A stretch of DNA of 64,000 nt from Sambucus nigra (lineage: Eukaryota; Streptophyta; Magnoliopsida; Dipsacales; Adoxaceae). Shown here one piece after another: positions 24,201-37,500 of this stretch. The notes under the pieces are model-generated. The model was given only the letters and a program-made list of their open reading frames with translations, searched no databases and was not told the DNA's origin. A program made the position numbers and the translations under genes. Location: NCBI GenBank assembly GCA_949130495.1, contig OX422216.1, positions 106,461,967-106,525,966 on the forward strand, given 5' to 3'. How positions within the stretch are numbered: position 1 is the first letter of the stretch; each line of letters opens with the position of its first letter.

Positions 24201-27200
24201 TCTGCAATCAGAAATCCAATCCAAATCGTGGTTGATCTTTCTCAGGCTATCGAATCAGCAAGGGAACGGCTAGCCCCTATTCGAAAGGGCACTCCAACGC
24301 CTGGAGGAAAGAAATCATCTGTTCTGGAGTTACAGACAAGGAACTCCATTCTGTTGACTCTACAAAATAGAATAGAACTCGTGTTTTTTCATACTCAAAA
24401 GAAGAGTTTGATCCTAGCTCAGAAGAGAATCAGATAGAATAGACCCGTAGTTTTTCATACTCAAAAGAAGTGTTTGATCCTGGCTCAGAAGAGTATTGAT
24501 CGTGTCATTCTCTATACACCTGAAAAACTATCTTATTTTATGTATGAAAAGTCGCTTACACATTGTGGATACTCCTTATTGCCATTCACATTTATTATAG
24601 AGAGTTGCATTGGGGAGGTTTTTTTAAACTCACTGCGTGTAAATGCTATGTGGCACATCCCAATCATTGTTACAGTTTGGATACCAAGCTATCTTATCAA
24701 TATATTTACAAAAAAGCAAGCAAAGAGCCATTAAATACCTTCTTCACAGAGACCCCTTTTCTTGCTCCAGCCTTTTCTCCGCTTCGGTAGCAAATCACCT
24801 AAAAAAAGGGGGAAACATTCTTCTGATCCACATTTGCATTGGAGATGCTTTAATTGTATCATTCAATACATTTGGGAGAGTTTGCTCGAAGTTGTTATTC
24901 TTTCTTTTTTGTGCCATGGGCGTGGGAAGGGTATGAAATTGTAGAAAGAAAAAAACTATTAGGCTGTTAGTCATTTTTACAATGTGCCAATCAGCTTTTT
25001 TGAAGGGACAATTAGACTACCTTTTTTGGTAGTACAAATAGAAAAGCTATCAGGCTGCCCCTTAAAGTCATTTCTTCAGCTAGTTAGTTCTTTTTTTTTT
25101 TTTTTTTTCTCTCTCTGATGGTACAGAAACAACTGCTTCATAATTTTCATAAATTATAATATACACAAATGAATAGAAAAACTATTAAAGCAAATTAAAA
25201 ATACAGTTTGTTAGTCTCGGAATTTTTAAGAAAAATGAATAGATTTAGTTTCTATGCATGAACATAATAAAGAATAAAAAGAAATTAAAGATTCTGATGG
25301 CTAGTCAATTCAATTAATATTTTTACCGATTTTTGGAATTTACATCTTATAAATAATACAATTTTTTTATAAAAGTCCAATAGACCTTTGAATTACAAGC
25401 AATATTTTAAATTGCGGTCGCGCACGGTGTCGCATTTTGGTTCCAGTGTTGCGTGGCGCAAATCGTGTCGCGCAAGCAATTCGTGCATTTCAGTTTTTTA
25501 TTTAGAAAAGCATATAAATAAATAAAAATAAATAAATAGGTTTCAATAATCGCTCGAAATATATTACTACATCATTCCAAATAAAGTCACAACTCACAAG
25601 GCCATAAATCACTACATCATTCTAAGTAAAGATTATAAACATAGGACCACATCGTTCCAATAACTACACAATAAATAACACTTTGAAATGAAAACTGTTA
25701 ACTAAATACCATTTTAAACTGTAATTTGTAAACTAAATGACATTTTAAACTGAAATTTGTAAAATAAGTAACATTTTAAAACAAAAAAAAGTAACATTTA
25801 AAAATGAAATTTGTAAAAAAGTAACATTTAAACTGAAATTTGAAGAAAGTAACATTTTGAACTGAAAATTTTAAAAATAAAAAGGTTTTAAAATGAAAAT
25901 TGTAAAAAAAATTTAACGTTCTAAATTGAAATTCGTAAAAAATAACGTTTAAACATAAATTTTCGTATATATTGTTTTTGGGTGAACTGAATGAAGGAAA
26001 AAACATAAACAAAGCAAAACTTACATTTTGTACAAACGGAAAATGACTCAAGCTTGCAAAGTATCGAGTCAAAGCTCCGATGACTTCAAAATCTCACAAA
26101 ACCCCTCAAATCGAAGGTCTGACAACACAATAATTGCTCCGGTGACTTCAGTTTCCACCTCCGACGATTTCGCAATGGACCGGCGAGCTTTAGGTAGCAA
26201 TCTCTAGGGTTTTCTGGGTTACAATCTTACAGACTTTGGGTATTTATAAGAGAAAGGAAATAATACGTTTTGGTTTCGTAGGATTTTGTTTTACTCTCCT
26301 TCTCTTTCAAAAACGACACAGTTTAAGTTCCAAAAACAAACTCAGAAAGCACACAAATTGCGTACAATTGTGCAAAAATAGCGCACAAATGCGTGCCACG
26401 TCAGCTAATTGCCCATGCTATTTGGGAGCCCCGCAAAATCAAATGCGCAACATAGCCTTTTTGGTCCGCAAACCGCAATAGCGCGCAATTGAAAGCACTC
26501 ATTACAAGAAGTTTCTAATTCATTATATTTTCAAATGATTTTAGTTAAACTATCCATCTACCCCTTAGAAAGATATCGGTCCACCTTTCAATGGACTGTT
26601 TGCAGTTGTGTTTTATTTTGCAACCAATTAGTCTAGATGGTACTAAAATTGCAGGCAATTTACTAAAAAAAATCCTTTAAAATAAATTTCCCATTAATTG
26701 AGTTTTACAGTTTGTGTTGTTTATGTATTTAAAACAATATTAATCAAATATGTACTATGTAAGTGTATTATTACATATTGTACCAAATTAGCATTCTTAT
26801 CCTAAGTGAACCGTGACCCAAAATAGCGGTCCGATGAGCACCGTGTACCCAAAGAAATAGTGTACCGCATACCCGTACCACTTACAGAAGTGACCCACGA
26901 TCCTTGTAACTTTGAAGCACCACTAGTGTATTCTTGTGGGCCTTTATTGGTTACATCAGAAAGCAGGGGTGGTGGTGGTGAACTGTTTTATTATATTTTA
27001 ATCATAAAGAGTTTAAGATGTCTCTTCCATTATTTTTATTTAATTCCTGTCAGTTTCTTGTTACTTATATTAGGATTCTTCTAATCGCTAGTATAAATAA
27101 GGACCCCCATACCCACTTGATGTTAATAATAATATTGAGGGAGATTAACCTTTTGAGCTGGTGATTCTTCTTCTTTGTTTCTTTATAATTTCTTCACAAC

Positions 27201-27912
27201 AAAACTAACAAGAAACCATTTTGTAGCGTCTCTAACCCTGTGACATGAGGCCTTAATCATTCGCTTTTCATTACTTTAAGGTTATTAACTATCTTTGGAG
27301 CAGCGCTAAAAATATCTGGGATATTTTCCATGAATATGCTGAAAGCAGCACACAAACCATATTCCATGTATAGTCTAGGTTTATGTGTTTCAACCATGGG
27401 ATTGTTGATACCCATCACTGCCATCTACCTGCATATGGTCTAGGGATTTTAAGCAAAGGGAGACTTATCCCTCTAATTTCCATTATTCAGACGGACATGA
27501 TAAAAAACAGGAGTCTATTTCCAAAACAACAATATGATTCATCGCCCATGGCAAAGAATACCCAAGGGTCTGTTTGGGAGCCCAATTCCAAGCCTTGGAA
27601 TTGAAATTGGGAGGCCCAATTCCAATTCTATTGTTTGGTGTATACAAAAGCCCATGCATTTGAAACTCATTTATAATTCCATAAGGCCCAATTCTATAAT
27701 TTGAATTCAATACCTTTTTTAGAGATTTTAAAAACTAAATCTACATGGGATTCCAATCGGGCCACACACTAAAATACACATAACACACACAACCCTCACT
27801 CCTCTCACTCCTCCCTCTCTCTCCGGCCAACCTTCGCCGGCAGCCACATCGTCAGCCTCGCTGAAAACCTCTCCGGCACCTCCAAATACGAGGCTCTCTT
27901 TCCCTCTCCTTC

Positions 27913-27946
<34 letters not shown>

Positions 27947-28520
27947 AGAGAGACCCTCTCCTATAAGGACTCCTTATGCCATAGCATTTTTTAAAAACAG
28001 TAAAAAAATGAATTTTTTGATAAAACTTCATGGATATGATCTCCACGGTGAGAAGATCATCCCCATTTTTTCCATCAAAAAATTCAATAAAAAAACCGTT
28101 GAGATGAGGTGATAAGTAAAAAAGGGTACAAATATTCATTTTCAACCGTTGAAATTTTGGCGATCATCTCACCCACTTTTTGATTGAATTTTTTGATGAA
28201 ACTTCATGGATATAATCTTGACAGTGAGAAGATCATATCCATGAAGTTTCATAAAAAAATTCAATCAATCCAGTGGCTGGCGCTGACCCAAAATTTCAAC
28301 GGTCGAAAATGCATATTTATATCATTTTTTTATATATCACATCATCTCAACGTTTTTTTTATTGAATTTTGTGGTGAAAAAAATTGGAGATGATTTTCTC
28401 ATCGTGGAGATCATATCCATGAAGTTTCATAAAAAAATTTATTTTTTTACTATTTAAAAAAAATAGTATGTATCGGGGTCTGCAGCATAAGGAGTCCTTA
28501 CAAGAGACTTTCTGTATATG

Positions 28521-28553
<33 letters not shown>

Positions 28554-31500
28554 GTAAGATTTGAATAATTTGAGCTTGTATATATATATGCATACATATA
28601 TTCAAACAAGGTATTAGGAGCTATATAGATATATACATACATATATTTAAATATTCCATCCTATCTCAACTCAACTCAACAAAGCCTTTTCCCAATTATT
28701 TGGGGTCGGCTACATGAATCCTATTTTTCCATTCCATTCTGTCCAGTGCAATACCTTCGATTAAACCACATGACATCATGTCCTTTTTTATAATATCCCA
28801 CCAAGTCAATTTAGGTCTGCCTCTACCCCTTGTGTTACCATCAATACTAACTAAATCACTCTTCGTTACAGGAGCATCCATTGGTCTACGCTTGACGTGT
28901 CCAAACCATCTAAGTCGATTTTCTCTCAATTTATCTTCTATATGACATCATGTTCTTTTTTATAATATCCCACCAAGTCAATTTAGGCCTACCACTACCC
29001 CTTGTGTTACCATCAATACTAACTAAATCACTCTTCCTTACAGGAGCATCCATTGGTCTACCCTTGACGTGCCCAAACCATCTAAGTCGATTTTCTCTCA
29101 ATTTTTCTTCTATATGAGCTACTTTTACCGTTTCACGAATTTGTTCATTTTTAATTTTATCCTTTCGAGTTTTACCACAAATCCATCTTAGCATTCGCAT
29201 CTCCGCCACACTCATTTTCTGCACATTTTGTTTCTTGATTGCCCAACACTCTGTCCCATATAACATGGCGGGTCTAATGGCCGTCCTATAATATTTACCT
29301 TTTAATTTCAAAGGTGTCCTATCACACAAAACGCTGGTAGCACTTCTCCACTTAACCCAGCCTGCTCTAATCCTATGAGTAACATCATCACTAATATCTC
29401 CATCTTTTTGGTAATCGATCCTAAATAACGAAAATGATCGTTTCTAGGTATCTCTTGACCCTCCAATTTCACCACATCTCCATTTGTTCTCTTATTACTA
29501 CTAAAATTGCACTCCACATATTCTGTTTTAGTTCTGCTTATTTTAAATCCTCTTGTTTCTAAAGTTTCTCTCCACAATTCCAACCTAGCATTAATCCCTG
29601 TCTTAGTCTCATCCACTAAAACAATATCATCTGCAAATGACATACACCATGGCACCTCATCTTGTATTTTTCCAGTCAACTCATCCATAACAAGCGCAAA
29701 GAGATAAGGACTTAATGCTGAACCTTGGTGTAGACCTACCGTAATTGAAAATTCACTACTTTCTCCGGCTGATGTTCTTACTGTAGTCATCGCACCATCA
29801 TACATATCCTTGATCACATCAATATATCTGCGAGTCACTCCTCTTTTATGTAGAACCCAACATATTATATCTCTGGGTATCCTATCATACGCCTTCTCCA
29901 AATCTATAAAAATCATATGAAGATCCTTCTTTTTCTCCCTATACCTCTCCATTAATCTCCTCAATAAATAGATTGCTTCCATCCTATCTGAAACTTATTA
30001 AATCTGTCATCTCTCTTATTGATAAAGGAAAAAAGCATCTTCATCTAATTAACATTCAACAATAAAATAATATACATGTACTATATATTTGTAAATTATA
30101 TATATACGTATATATGTCATGTCGTGCGCATTTTATTTGGGCCATCTTCGTGTTAGTTAAAAGAAGATTTCGTATTTTGTCTTACTTTAATTGAGTCGTG
30201 TCTGACTTTAGTAAAAACATACGATTTTATGTCGTGACACAATTTAATAAGGCCGTGTTCGTCGTATTAGGTAAAAAAAACTGGGCTATGCCGCGTTATA
30301 ATTGGGTTGTGTTCAAATTAGGTAAAAAAATACGATTTCATGTCATGTCGCATTTTATTTGGATCTTTTTCATGTCCGGTAAAAAAAATCGTGTCATGTC
30401 CTGATTTAAGCGGGTCATGTTCGTGCTAGGTAAAAAACGATTTTATGTCTTGCCGCGTTTTATTTGGGTTGTGTTCATCTAATGTAAAAACACAAAATTT
30501 CGTGTCGTATTTTAAATATGGTCTTGTTCGTGTTAGGTAAAAAGAATAGGATTTTTTGTCGTGTTGTGTTTTATTTGGGCTGTGTTCTTGTTAGGTTAAA
30601 AAAATCATGTTTGTGCTAGTTGATAAAATACGATTTTGTATCGTGTCGCGTTTTATTTGGGTCGTGTTTGTCTTATTGATAAAAGAGATTTCATGTCGTG
30701 TTTTAATTGTGTTGTGTTCGTGCTAGGTAAAAAAATACGATTTAATGTTGTGCCACATTTTATTTGGGTAGTGTTCATGTTATGTGAAAAAACGTGTCGT
30801 GTCGCGTTTTATTTTGGTCGTGTTTGAGTTAGGTAAAAAAATGATTCTGTGTTGTCTCGTGTTTTAAGTGGACCACGTCTTGTTAGGTAAAAAATATGAT
30901 ATAATGATGTGTCGCGTTTTGTTTGGTCGTCTTCGTATTAGGTTTGTCGTGTTGGGTTTTAATTAGATCGTGTTCGTGTTAGGTAAGAATAGAATTTCAT
31001 GTCGTGCGCTTTATTTGAGTCGTTTCGTGTTAGGTAAAAAAACATTATTGTGTCGTGTTTTTTGTTGGATCGTGTTCGTGCTATATATATATTGTTGGGG
31101 GCTTAAAGATAAACCTCCCTAGTTAGAGATAATTACTCTCATTAAGAAACTAGATAAGGATTCATCAAAGATTAGTGACATCACAAAGGAGTGTGAGGAG
31201 TTAAGCAAGTTGATGCAGATCAAGACAAAGTGGAGCTTAATCAAAGAGTGAGAAACCCGACTCGAAGAAGTTAGTTGAACTACCATGTATTTTGTCTATT
31301 TATTATTGAATTATGGGTTATGTTGTAATATTAGTGAGGTTACTCGGTACCCGCGAGGGACCAGGTCTGGCAGGGCATGGGAGAACTTTCATGCTGCATC
31401 GAGCAACCTCACTTAGGGAAATCTATGAGGGAACTGGTTTGGAGGATTGAGAGCAAGGCAACAGTAAGGTATGTCTTAACCATTTTAGATACACTAGGTA

Positions 31501-34500
31501 AAACATCCCGCATGCTCGGGAGAGCATCACTCGAGCAACTATGAGATTTCTTAGCCTTTGAGTTTTGGCGCCAAAAACCAATATCTTTCCAGAAAAGATC
31601 TGGGTGACATCATGCCATACCTACCATATGTCAAGTCGAACTTGCTCAAACAGTGATGGTTTGGTGAGAAGCTGGCTAATTTGGCATGCTGACACAAGAG
31701 AGGCGCCACCTGACACAACAACTGGTCACTCAAGATTTTACTCAAGATTTAATGCCCGTGACATATTGGGTATGGTGGATTGACCAACATTTAATGCACC
31801 TGAGGTTACTCAAGTGCATTTTGAGACTATATATATATACCCAACTTACCTCCTTGATAAGCAGATTAGTCTTTCCGAGCAAACAAACTTTTTCTTGAGA
31901 TATTTATTGTTAGAGCTTTTACTCTTCCCACCATTAATACACTTGCCCAGTTCTTGGCGAGAGTTTGAGCATTTATTGAGCTTTTATACCACTTTCTTCC
32001 ATGCTGTGGTGTTTAGCTGTGTGCCTGAGGTGTATTTACAGTGCTCGTCTCTATCTCCCTCTTACCAACTTCCTTAGAGGTTCATGTATTACCAAACACT
32101 TGTATTGATTATCTGTTATTGAGTTTTACATGTGAGTTTAATGTTTGTAATTTGAGAGTGCATTCACTGTTGTATTTAGTGCCATTAATACGGGTTACGC
32201 CTCCATTTATATCTCAACACTCTTGCAAAGAGAACAACTCTGTTATATTTGGCAACTCCGTTGGCGAGGTATCCTCTTAGGAATGGCCAGTGAAAATGTC
32301 AACCGTTCTCTTAATTTTGAGGACGCTTAACATCTGGAGGAACATAACCTTATTTCTGCTCCCTTGGTTCTTCCAGTTGAGGTCCCTTCTGTTGCTATGG
32401 TCACAGGAACTATCCAAGCCAGATAAGCTTCCACGAGTTTAATGATGGGCCCTACTCATATGACCCACATCACGGCCAAGTTTATGGAGTTTTTACAAAC
32501 TCAATCTGGAATGACCATGCTTGCTTGGTTCTATGATGGATTCAAGCTCCTTCGCTACCCCAGTGGCACCACCTACTGTTCCTTTGAGTGGAGAACCCGT
32601 TCTACCTGCAAGGCCTGCTGGTCCCTCTGTGACCAACCTTGCTCCAGTTGCAACACCAACCGTTGAAGCACCTGTACTTGTTGCTATCAACGTTTCACTT
32701 GTGGTTACTTTACCAACAAACAAGGCAGTGGAGTCAACTGCCTCGCCTTCTTTGACCATTGAGGAGGTTAACAGAGGAATGATGAAAATATTGGCATCAT
32801 CCTCATAACCTGCTAGTGAGGTTGCCTCCATTTATGATGATTTTTGTACTCCTTACTCAGAGGAGTACAACGACGAACCTTACTCAAAAGAGTGTTACCC
32901 CAATATTTGAGAAGTTCAATTGCAGGGGGGGGGACCTGAAGGAGCATATTATGCGGTTGGTTGAGCACCTTGGTGCTAACTGCAACAAGAAGAAGCTACT
33001 TTTAAAGGAGTTCTCCAAATCCCTTACTGACAAAGCTTACACCCATTTAGCTCCAAGGAGTGTGGCAACGTGGGAGGATATGCATGTCCAGGTTCTCTAG
33101 AAATTTTTCAGGTTGAAGACGAGTTTACACTAACTTAGCTTGCTCGAGAGAGGCAAATGCTGGGGAAGAGGTGATAGGTTACATCAGGAGATTTAGAGAA
33201 AGGTCTCTCGATGTAAGAGAAGATGCCGAGGAGGCCAAACTTCTACAAATGTGTGCGGAGGGGTTGTTGCCAGAATATATTTGTCACCTGATGAACGAGA
33301 CTCGCGAAGGCACATTCAAAGCCTTCATGAAAGCTGCCAGAAACATCTCGCTGGTTGTTCGTCCCAACCCTATTGTGACTAATATTGTGTTTAAGCAACC
33401 AATGACTCAAGCTGGAAGAGGAGGCTAGGCTCCATGAGTAAACTACATAGACAGGGGCGAAGAAGCTAAAGGTGGCGATGAGGCAAAGAAGAACAACAAA
33501 AGGAAGTTTAATTGGGAGGATCCACCTGCTTTGCCTTGCATCATCGAAGAGGCACTTAGTTGTTACAATATTATGGTGGCGGGAGGTTTGGTCTATCCCC
33601 ATAAGAATTTACCACAATATGCTCCTGGCGCAAACGTTGAGGCTGACCCAAAATATTGCCCAGTTCATTGGAGTTTGTCATCCAACGACATCATGCTTCA
33701 CTTTATGAAAAATCATCAATAAACATATGTTGGTTGGGACCTTGCAAGTCCCTCAAGCCAATGTCAATAATAAACCTTTGCTAGCGCATGGGGTAAACAT
33801 GGTGGTTGCATTTGATGAAGAGGCTGAAGTTGAGACAAGAAGAGCAGAGAGGAAGAGGAGTTCCAATGAGTTTATGATAGTTGTTTGGTAGGAATAGCCA
33901 ACGTGGTCATTGCCTACGATGAACCTAGCATCAGGGATAGTGAGCACGTCTATTAAACTGATGATTATGAGGATCCCAGCCTTGCTTACCAAGCTGTTTC
34001 GAATTCACCAAAATTCTCTTGGTTTATTGATCAAGTTGGCATGCCCCAAGACATCAGGTTGGAGATAACGAAGGCAATCTTTAAGATAACAAAGAAGAAC
34101 GATGTCCCAACGCTTAGGTGGAAAGTGCCTATGGCCAAGTTGATTCGAAATTTCATGGATTCCCCCCCTCCCTCCCCCCCCCCCCACTCACAATAGACCT
34201 TTATAAGTCACTACGGCTATAATCAACACAACCTTTGCTAGGGCATTGATGGATGGAGGTGCTTTGGTTAGCATCATGCCAATGGCTCCTTCTATGCATC
34301 CAACATTTCAGAGACAAGGTTGATTGCAATGCCTGACAACCAAACATTCAAGTTTGTGGGTCACGTCAATGTTGGAATCACAATGTGCAACCTCACGTCA
34401 CATGTCAAGTTTTATGTGATTGAGGTAGCCACTTCCTACCACTTATTTATTGGAAGAGTTTGGATGCACAATCATGGTTTGGTTCCCTCAACATATCATC

Positions 34501-37500
34501 AGTGTGCTAAGGCAAATGTTAAGGGAACTGAGGTTGTCATCTGAGCAACCAAGAAGCCTTTTGCGAAGGAGGAGGCACACTCGGTGGATGCTGCCTTTTA
34601 TACTGAGCTAAATGAGAATACACGTATTTTGACAATGCGTATTGAAGGTGTGAGGGTGCCAACAATCAAGGATAGGTTGGGACCTTTGGCAGATCAAGAT
34701 GAAGAGATTGAGGAAACTGTGCAAGTTATCGAGGAAGCAAACAAAGTTGTTCCAAAACCCCAAACTATTTCTAAACTAAGAGATAGAATGTGGTCGAGGA
34801 TCGACCCGATGGAGCTTGAGGTAAGGCGCCAGAGTGTGTTGAGTAGGTTTTCAAGACCTAGATTGGACGAAGCAGAGAATGCAAGGAAGAGGAAGGCACC
34901 TACACCACCAAAACAACAGTGCAAAAAAGTGTTGCTCTATGATGGAAGGGTGTTATATCGCCTTTGGAGGTGTGAGCAGGCACCGATGGAGCTGACTCGG
35001 AATACAAATGTTTTCTGGTGGATAATCAAGGACAATGCCTTGTCATTGATATTCCAGCATTGAAGAATTTGTTGAGGATATTGAAGATCAACCTGAGTGC
35101 GTGCAGGACCACCTATAGCCCCAAGTCCAAGTACAAGAGTTGGAGCAAATTGATCTGGTTGAGGGTGGAGAAGAAGAAGGGCAATTTTTATATTGAAAGA
35201 CCTGGAGGTTGCGAAGGAGCTGGAGCTGATCAAGCCCATTAAAGAGTATAAAGATGTCTTTGCATGGAAGTATACTGAGATGCTTGGTTAGATTAAGACG
35301 TGAGCTATCACAAGCTAAATGTTATGCCTTCAGCAATTTCGGTCAAACAGGCCTCCAAAAAGTACAAACCTGAGCCAGATCTTTAGAATTAAGGCTGAGG
35401 TGGAACACGGTTGTTATTGGCAACTGGATTTCTTAAGCCAATTCAACATTTGATTTATCTTTCCAGCACTGTGCCAGTGGGGAAGAAGGATAAAACACAA
35501 ATTCGCATGTGTTGAATTTAGAGATCTTAACAGAGCTTACCCCAAAGATGAGTTCTCTTTACCCTCAATTGGCAGATCGATGACTATGTGGGTTATAACC
35601 AGATAAAGATGGATCCAACTGACGCAGAGAAGACAACTTTTAAAATTCCTTTGGGCAACTTTATGTACAATGTCATGCCTTTTGGCCTGAAAAGTACGAG
35701 GGCAACTTATCAAAGAATATTCACAGGTTTTCAACAGGTGTAGGAAATATAAGTTTAACATGAACCCACTCAAATGTGCTTTTGGTGTGACGAGTGGGAA
35801 ATTCTTAGGCTTTGTCGTGGATGGGCAAGGGGTCTAGATGCACCAAGGCAAGCAAAAAGCCATTCTTGACATGTCTTATCCAAAGACGCAAAGGGAGCTG
35901 AAAAGTTCCCTCAAGAAAGATTTCCTACCTCAAAAGATTTGGCCCAGGTCTATCGGAGATTACTCATCCGTTGATGCAGCTGATGCGAAAGACAATGAAG
36001 TTCAATTGGGAGGAACTACACTAAGAAGCTTTTGACAAGCTTAAGAGATTGCTCACTTCTCCCCCAAATGATGTTTCTACCTAGAGTAGGAGTACCTCTG
36101 CTGCTTTATCTTACCGTAACTACGAGGTCCATCGGTACACTGTTGGCACAAGAGGTTGATGGATAAGAGAGACCTGTTTACTATCTCTGAGTAGAATTAT
36201 CCATGGTCCCGAGGTAAGATACATTGCCTAGCTTTGGTTTTTATTTTTCAAAAACTTAAGACATTATATGATTTCTTTCACAATTCAAGACAAGATGTGA
36301 TCCGATTAAGTTTTTTGCCGCCACGAACAATTTTTTTTGGGAGAGCAATAAAGTGGTTCCTCATACTATCTGAGTACGATCTGAAGTGCGTGGTTCCTCG
36401 TGCCATCAAGAACCAAGCTTACGAAGATCTTTTGGCCATTTTTTCCTCGGGTTTATTGGAGCCACCTCACAAAGATATTCCAAGTGATGATAGCAAGCCA
36501 ATCTTTGTGAGGTTGATCTAGAAAAATGGTCTATGGAGTTTGATGGTTCATCTGTTAAAGGGCAAGGGAGGAGCAAGAGTCATTTGTCTAAAGGGAAAGA
36601 AGAAATTACTCTGTCTTTTAAGTTGGACTTCCATTATTCAAATAATGAGGTTGAGTACGAACCATTGACTTTAGGGTTGCTCGAAGCGCTACGAAGAGAC
36701 ATCCGTTCACTCTGTATCAAAGGAGATTCCAACTTGGTAGTTAAGTAAGTGAATGGGGAATACGTGTTGAAGCATCTCACTCTAGCACCTTATAGAGCGA
36801 TCATTGAAAGGTGGTTAGATCAATTTCATGAAGTTAAAGTGAAAAGGCACCCAAGAACGATGAATCGTCATGTTGACACCTATGCCACATAGCACATAAG
36901 GTGATTATGGATGGTGAATCTACAACTATTGTGATCTATTGAAGTACAAGTCCATCGCCTATGCTCCAATTCTTTCCTAGTGATGATAATTCATATTGGA
37001 GAAGTGGAATAAGGAGGTAGTTGGAGAACAGAGGAGGCACGATGAAGTTTACAGAGTTAGCAATTCTTCCTTGTTCAAGGAAGTTTGTACTCTGTAGTAT
37101 AAAAATCCCGGGGGATGGTTGTCCAGATGCATTGGTCCAGAGGAAGCTTTTCGCCTACGATGAAGCAAGATGCGGCAACAATACAGAGAGAATATGCCAA
37201 GTGTCAAGCTTTCTTTCAACCAGCTGAGTGCAACTTTCTCGAAGCTCAAATGGACTGGAGGCAACCTTACATTGATTTTATCAAGGGTGGAATTGTTGCA
37301 ACGAAAAAATCAGATGCCATTGGAATCAAGAGAAGAGTTCCAAGGTTCTATATATTGGGGGAAGAGCTTTATCGAAGAAGATACTTAAACAGGCCCTTGC
37401 GATGCATTATCGGAGAGGAGGCAGAAGAAGTCCTCAAACAAGCCCACGATCTAACTTGTATTGGAGGAGCCAAATTGTATGATCAACTTATGACACTTAA

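Noticed and set aside
24398..24491. A small-subunit rRNA gene, from the GTTTGATCCTGGCTCAG words
   Set aside because: Only the first 30 or so bases of the rRNA are present, twice, and the sequence after each copy departs at once. The form with TCAAAAGAAGAG before it is mitochondrial, not plastid or nuclear. It is a pseudogene fragment.
28696..29982. Short minus-strand frames as host genes
   Set aside because: They encode RTE reverse transcriptase motifs and lie within a bounded LINE insertion with a target-site duplication.
32493..32831. The minus-strand open frame opposite the Tat gag leader as a gene
   Set aside because: It is the mirror of a low-complexity proline/valine-rich sense frame and shows no family motif.
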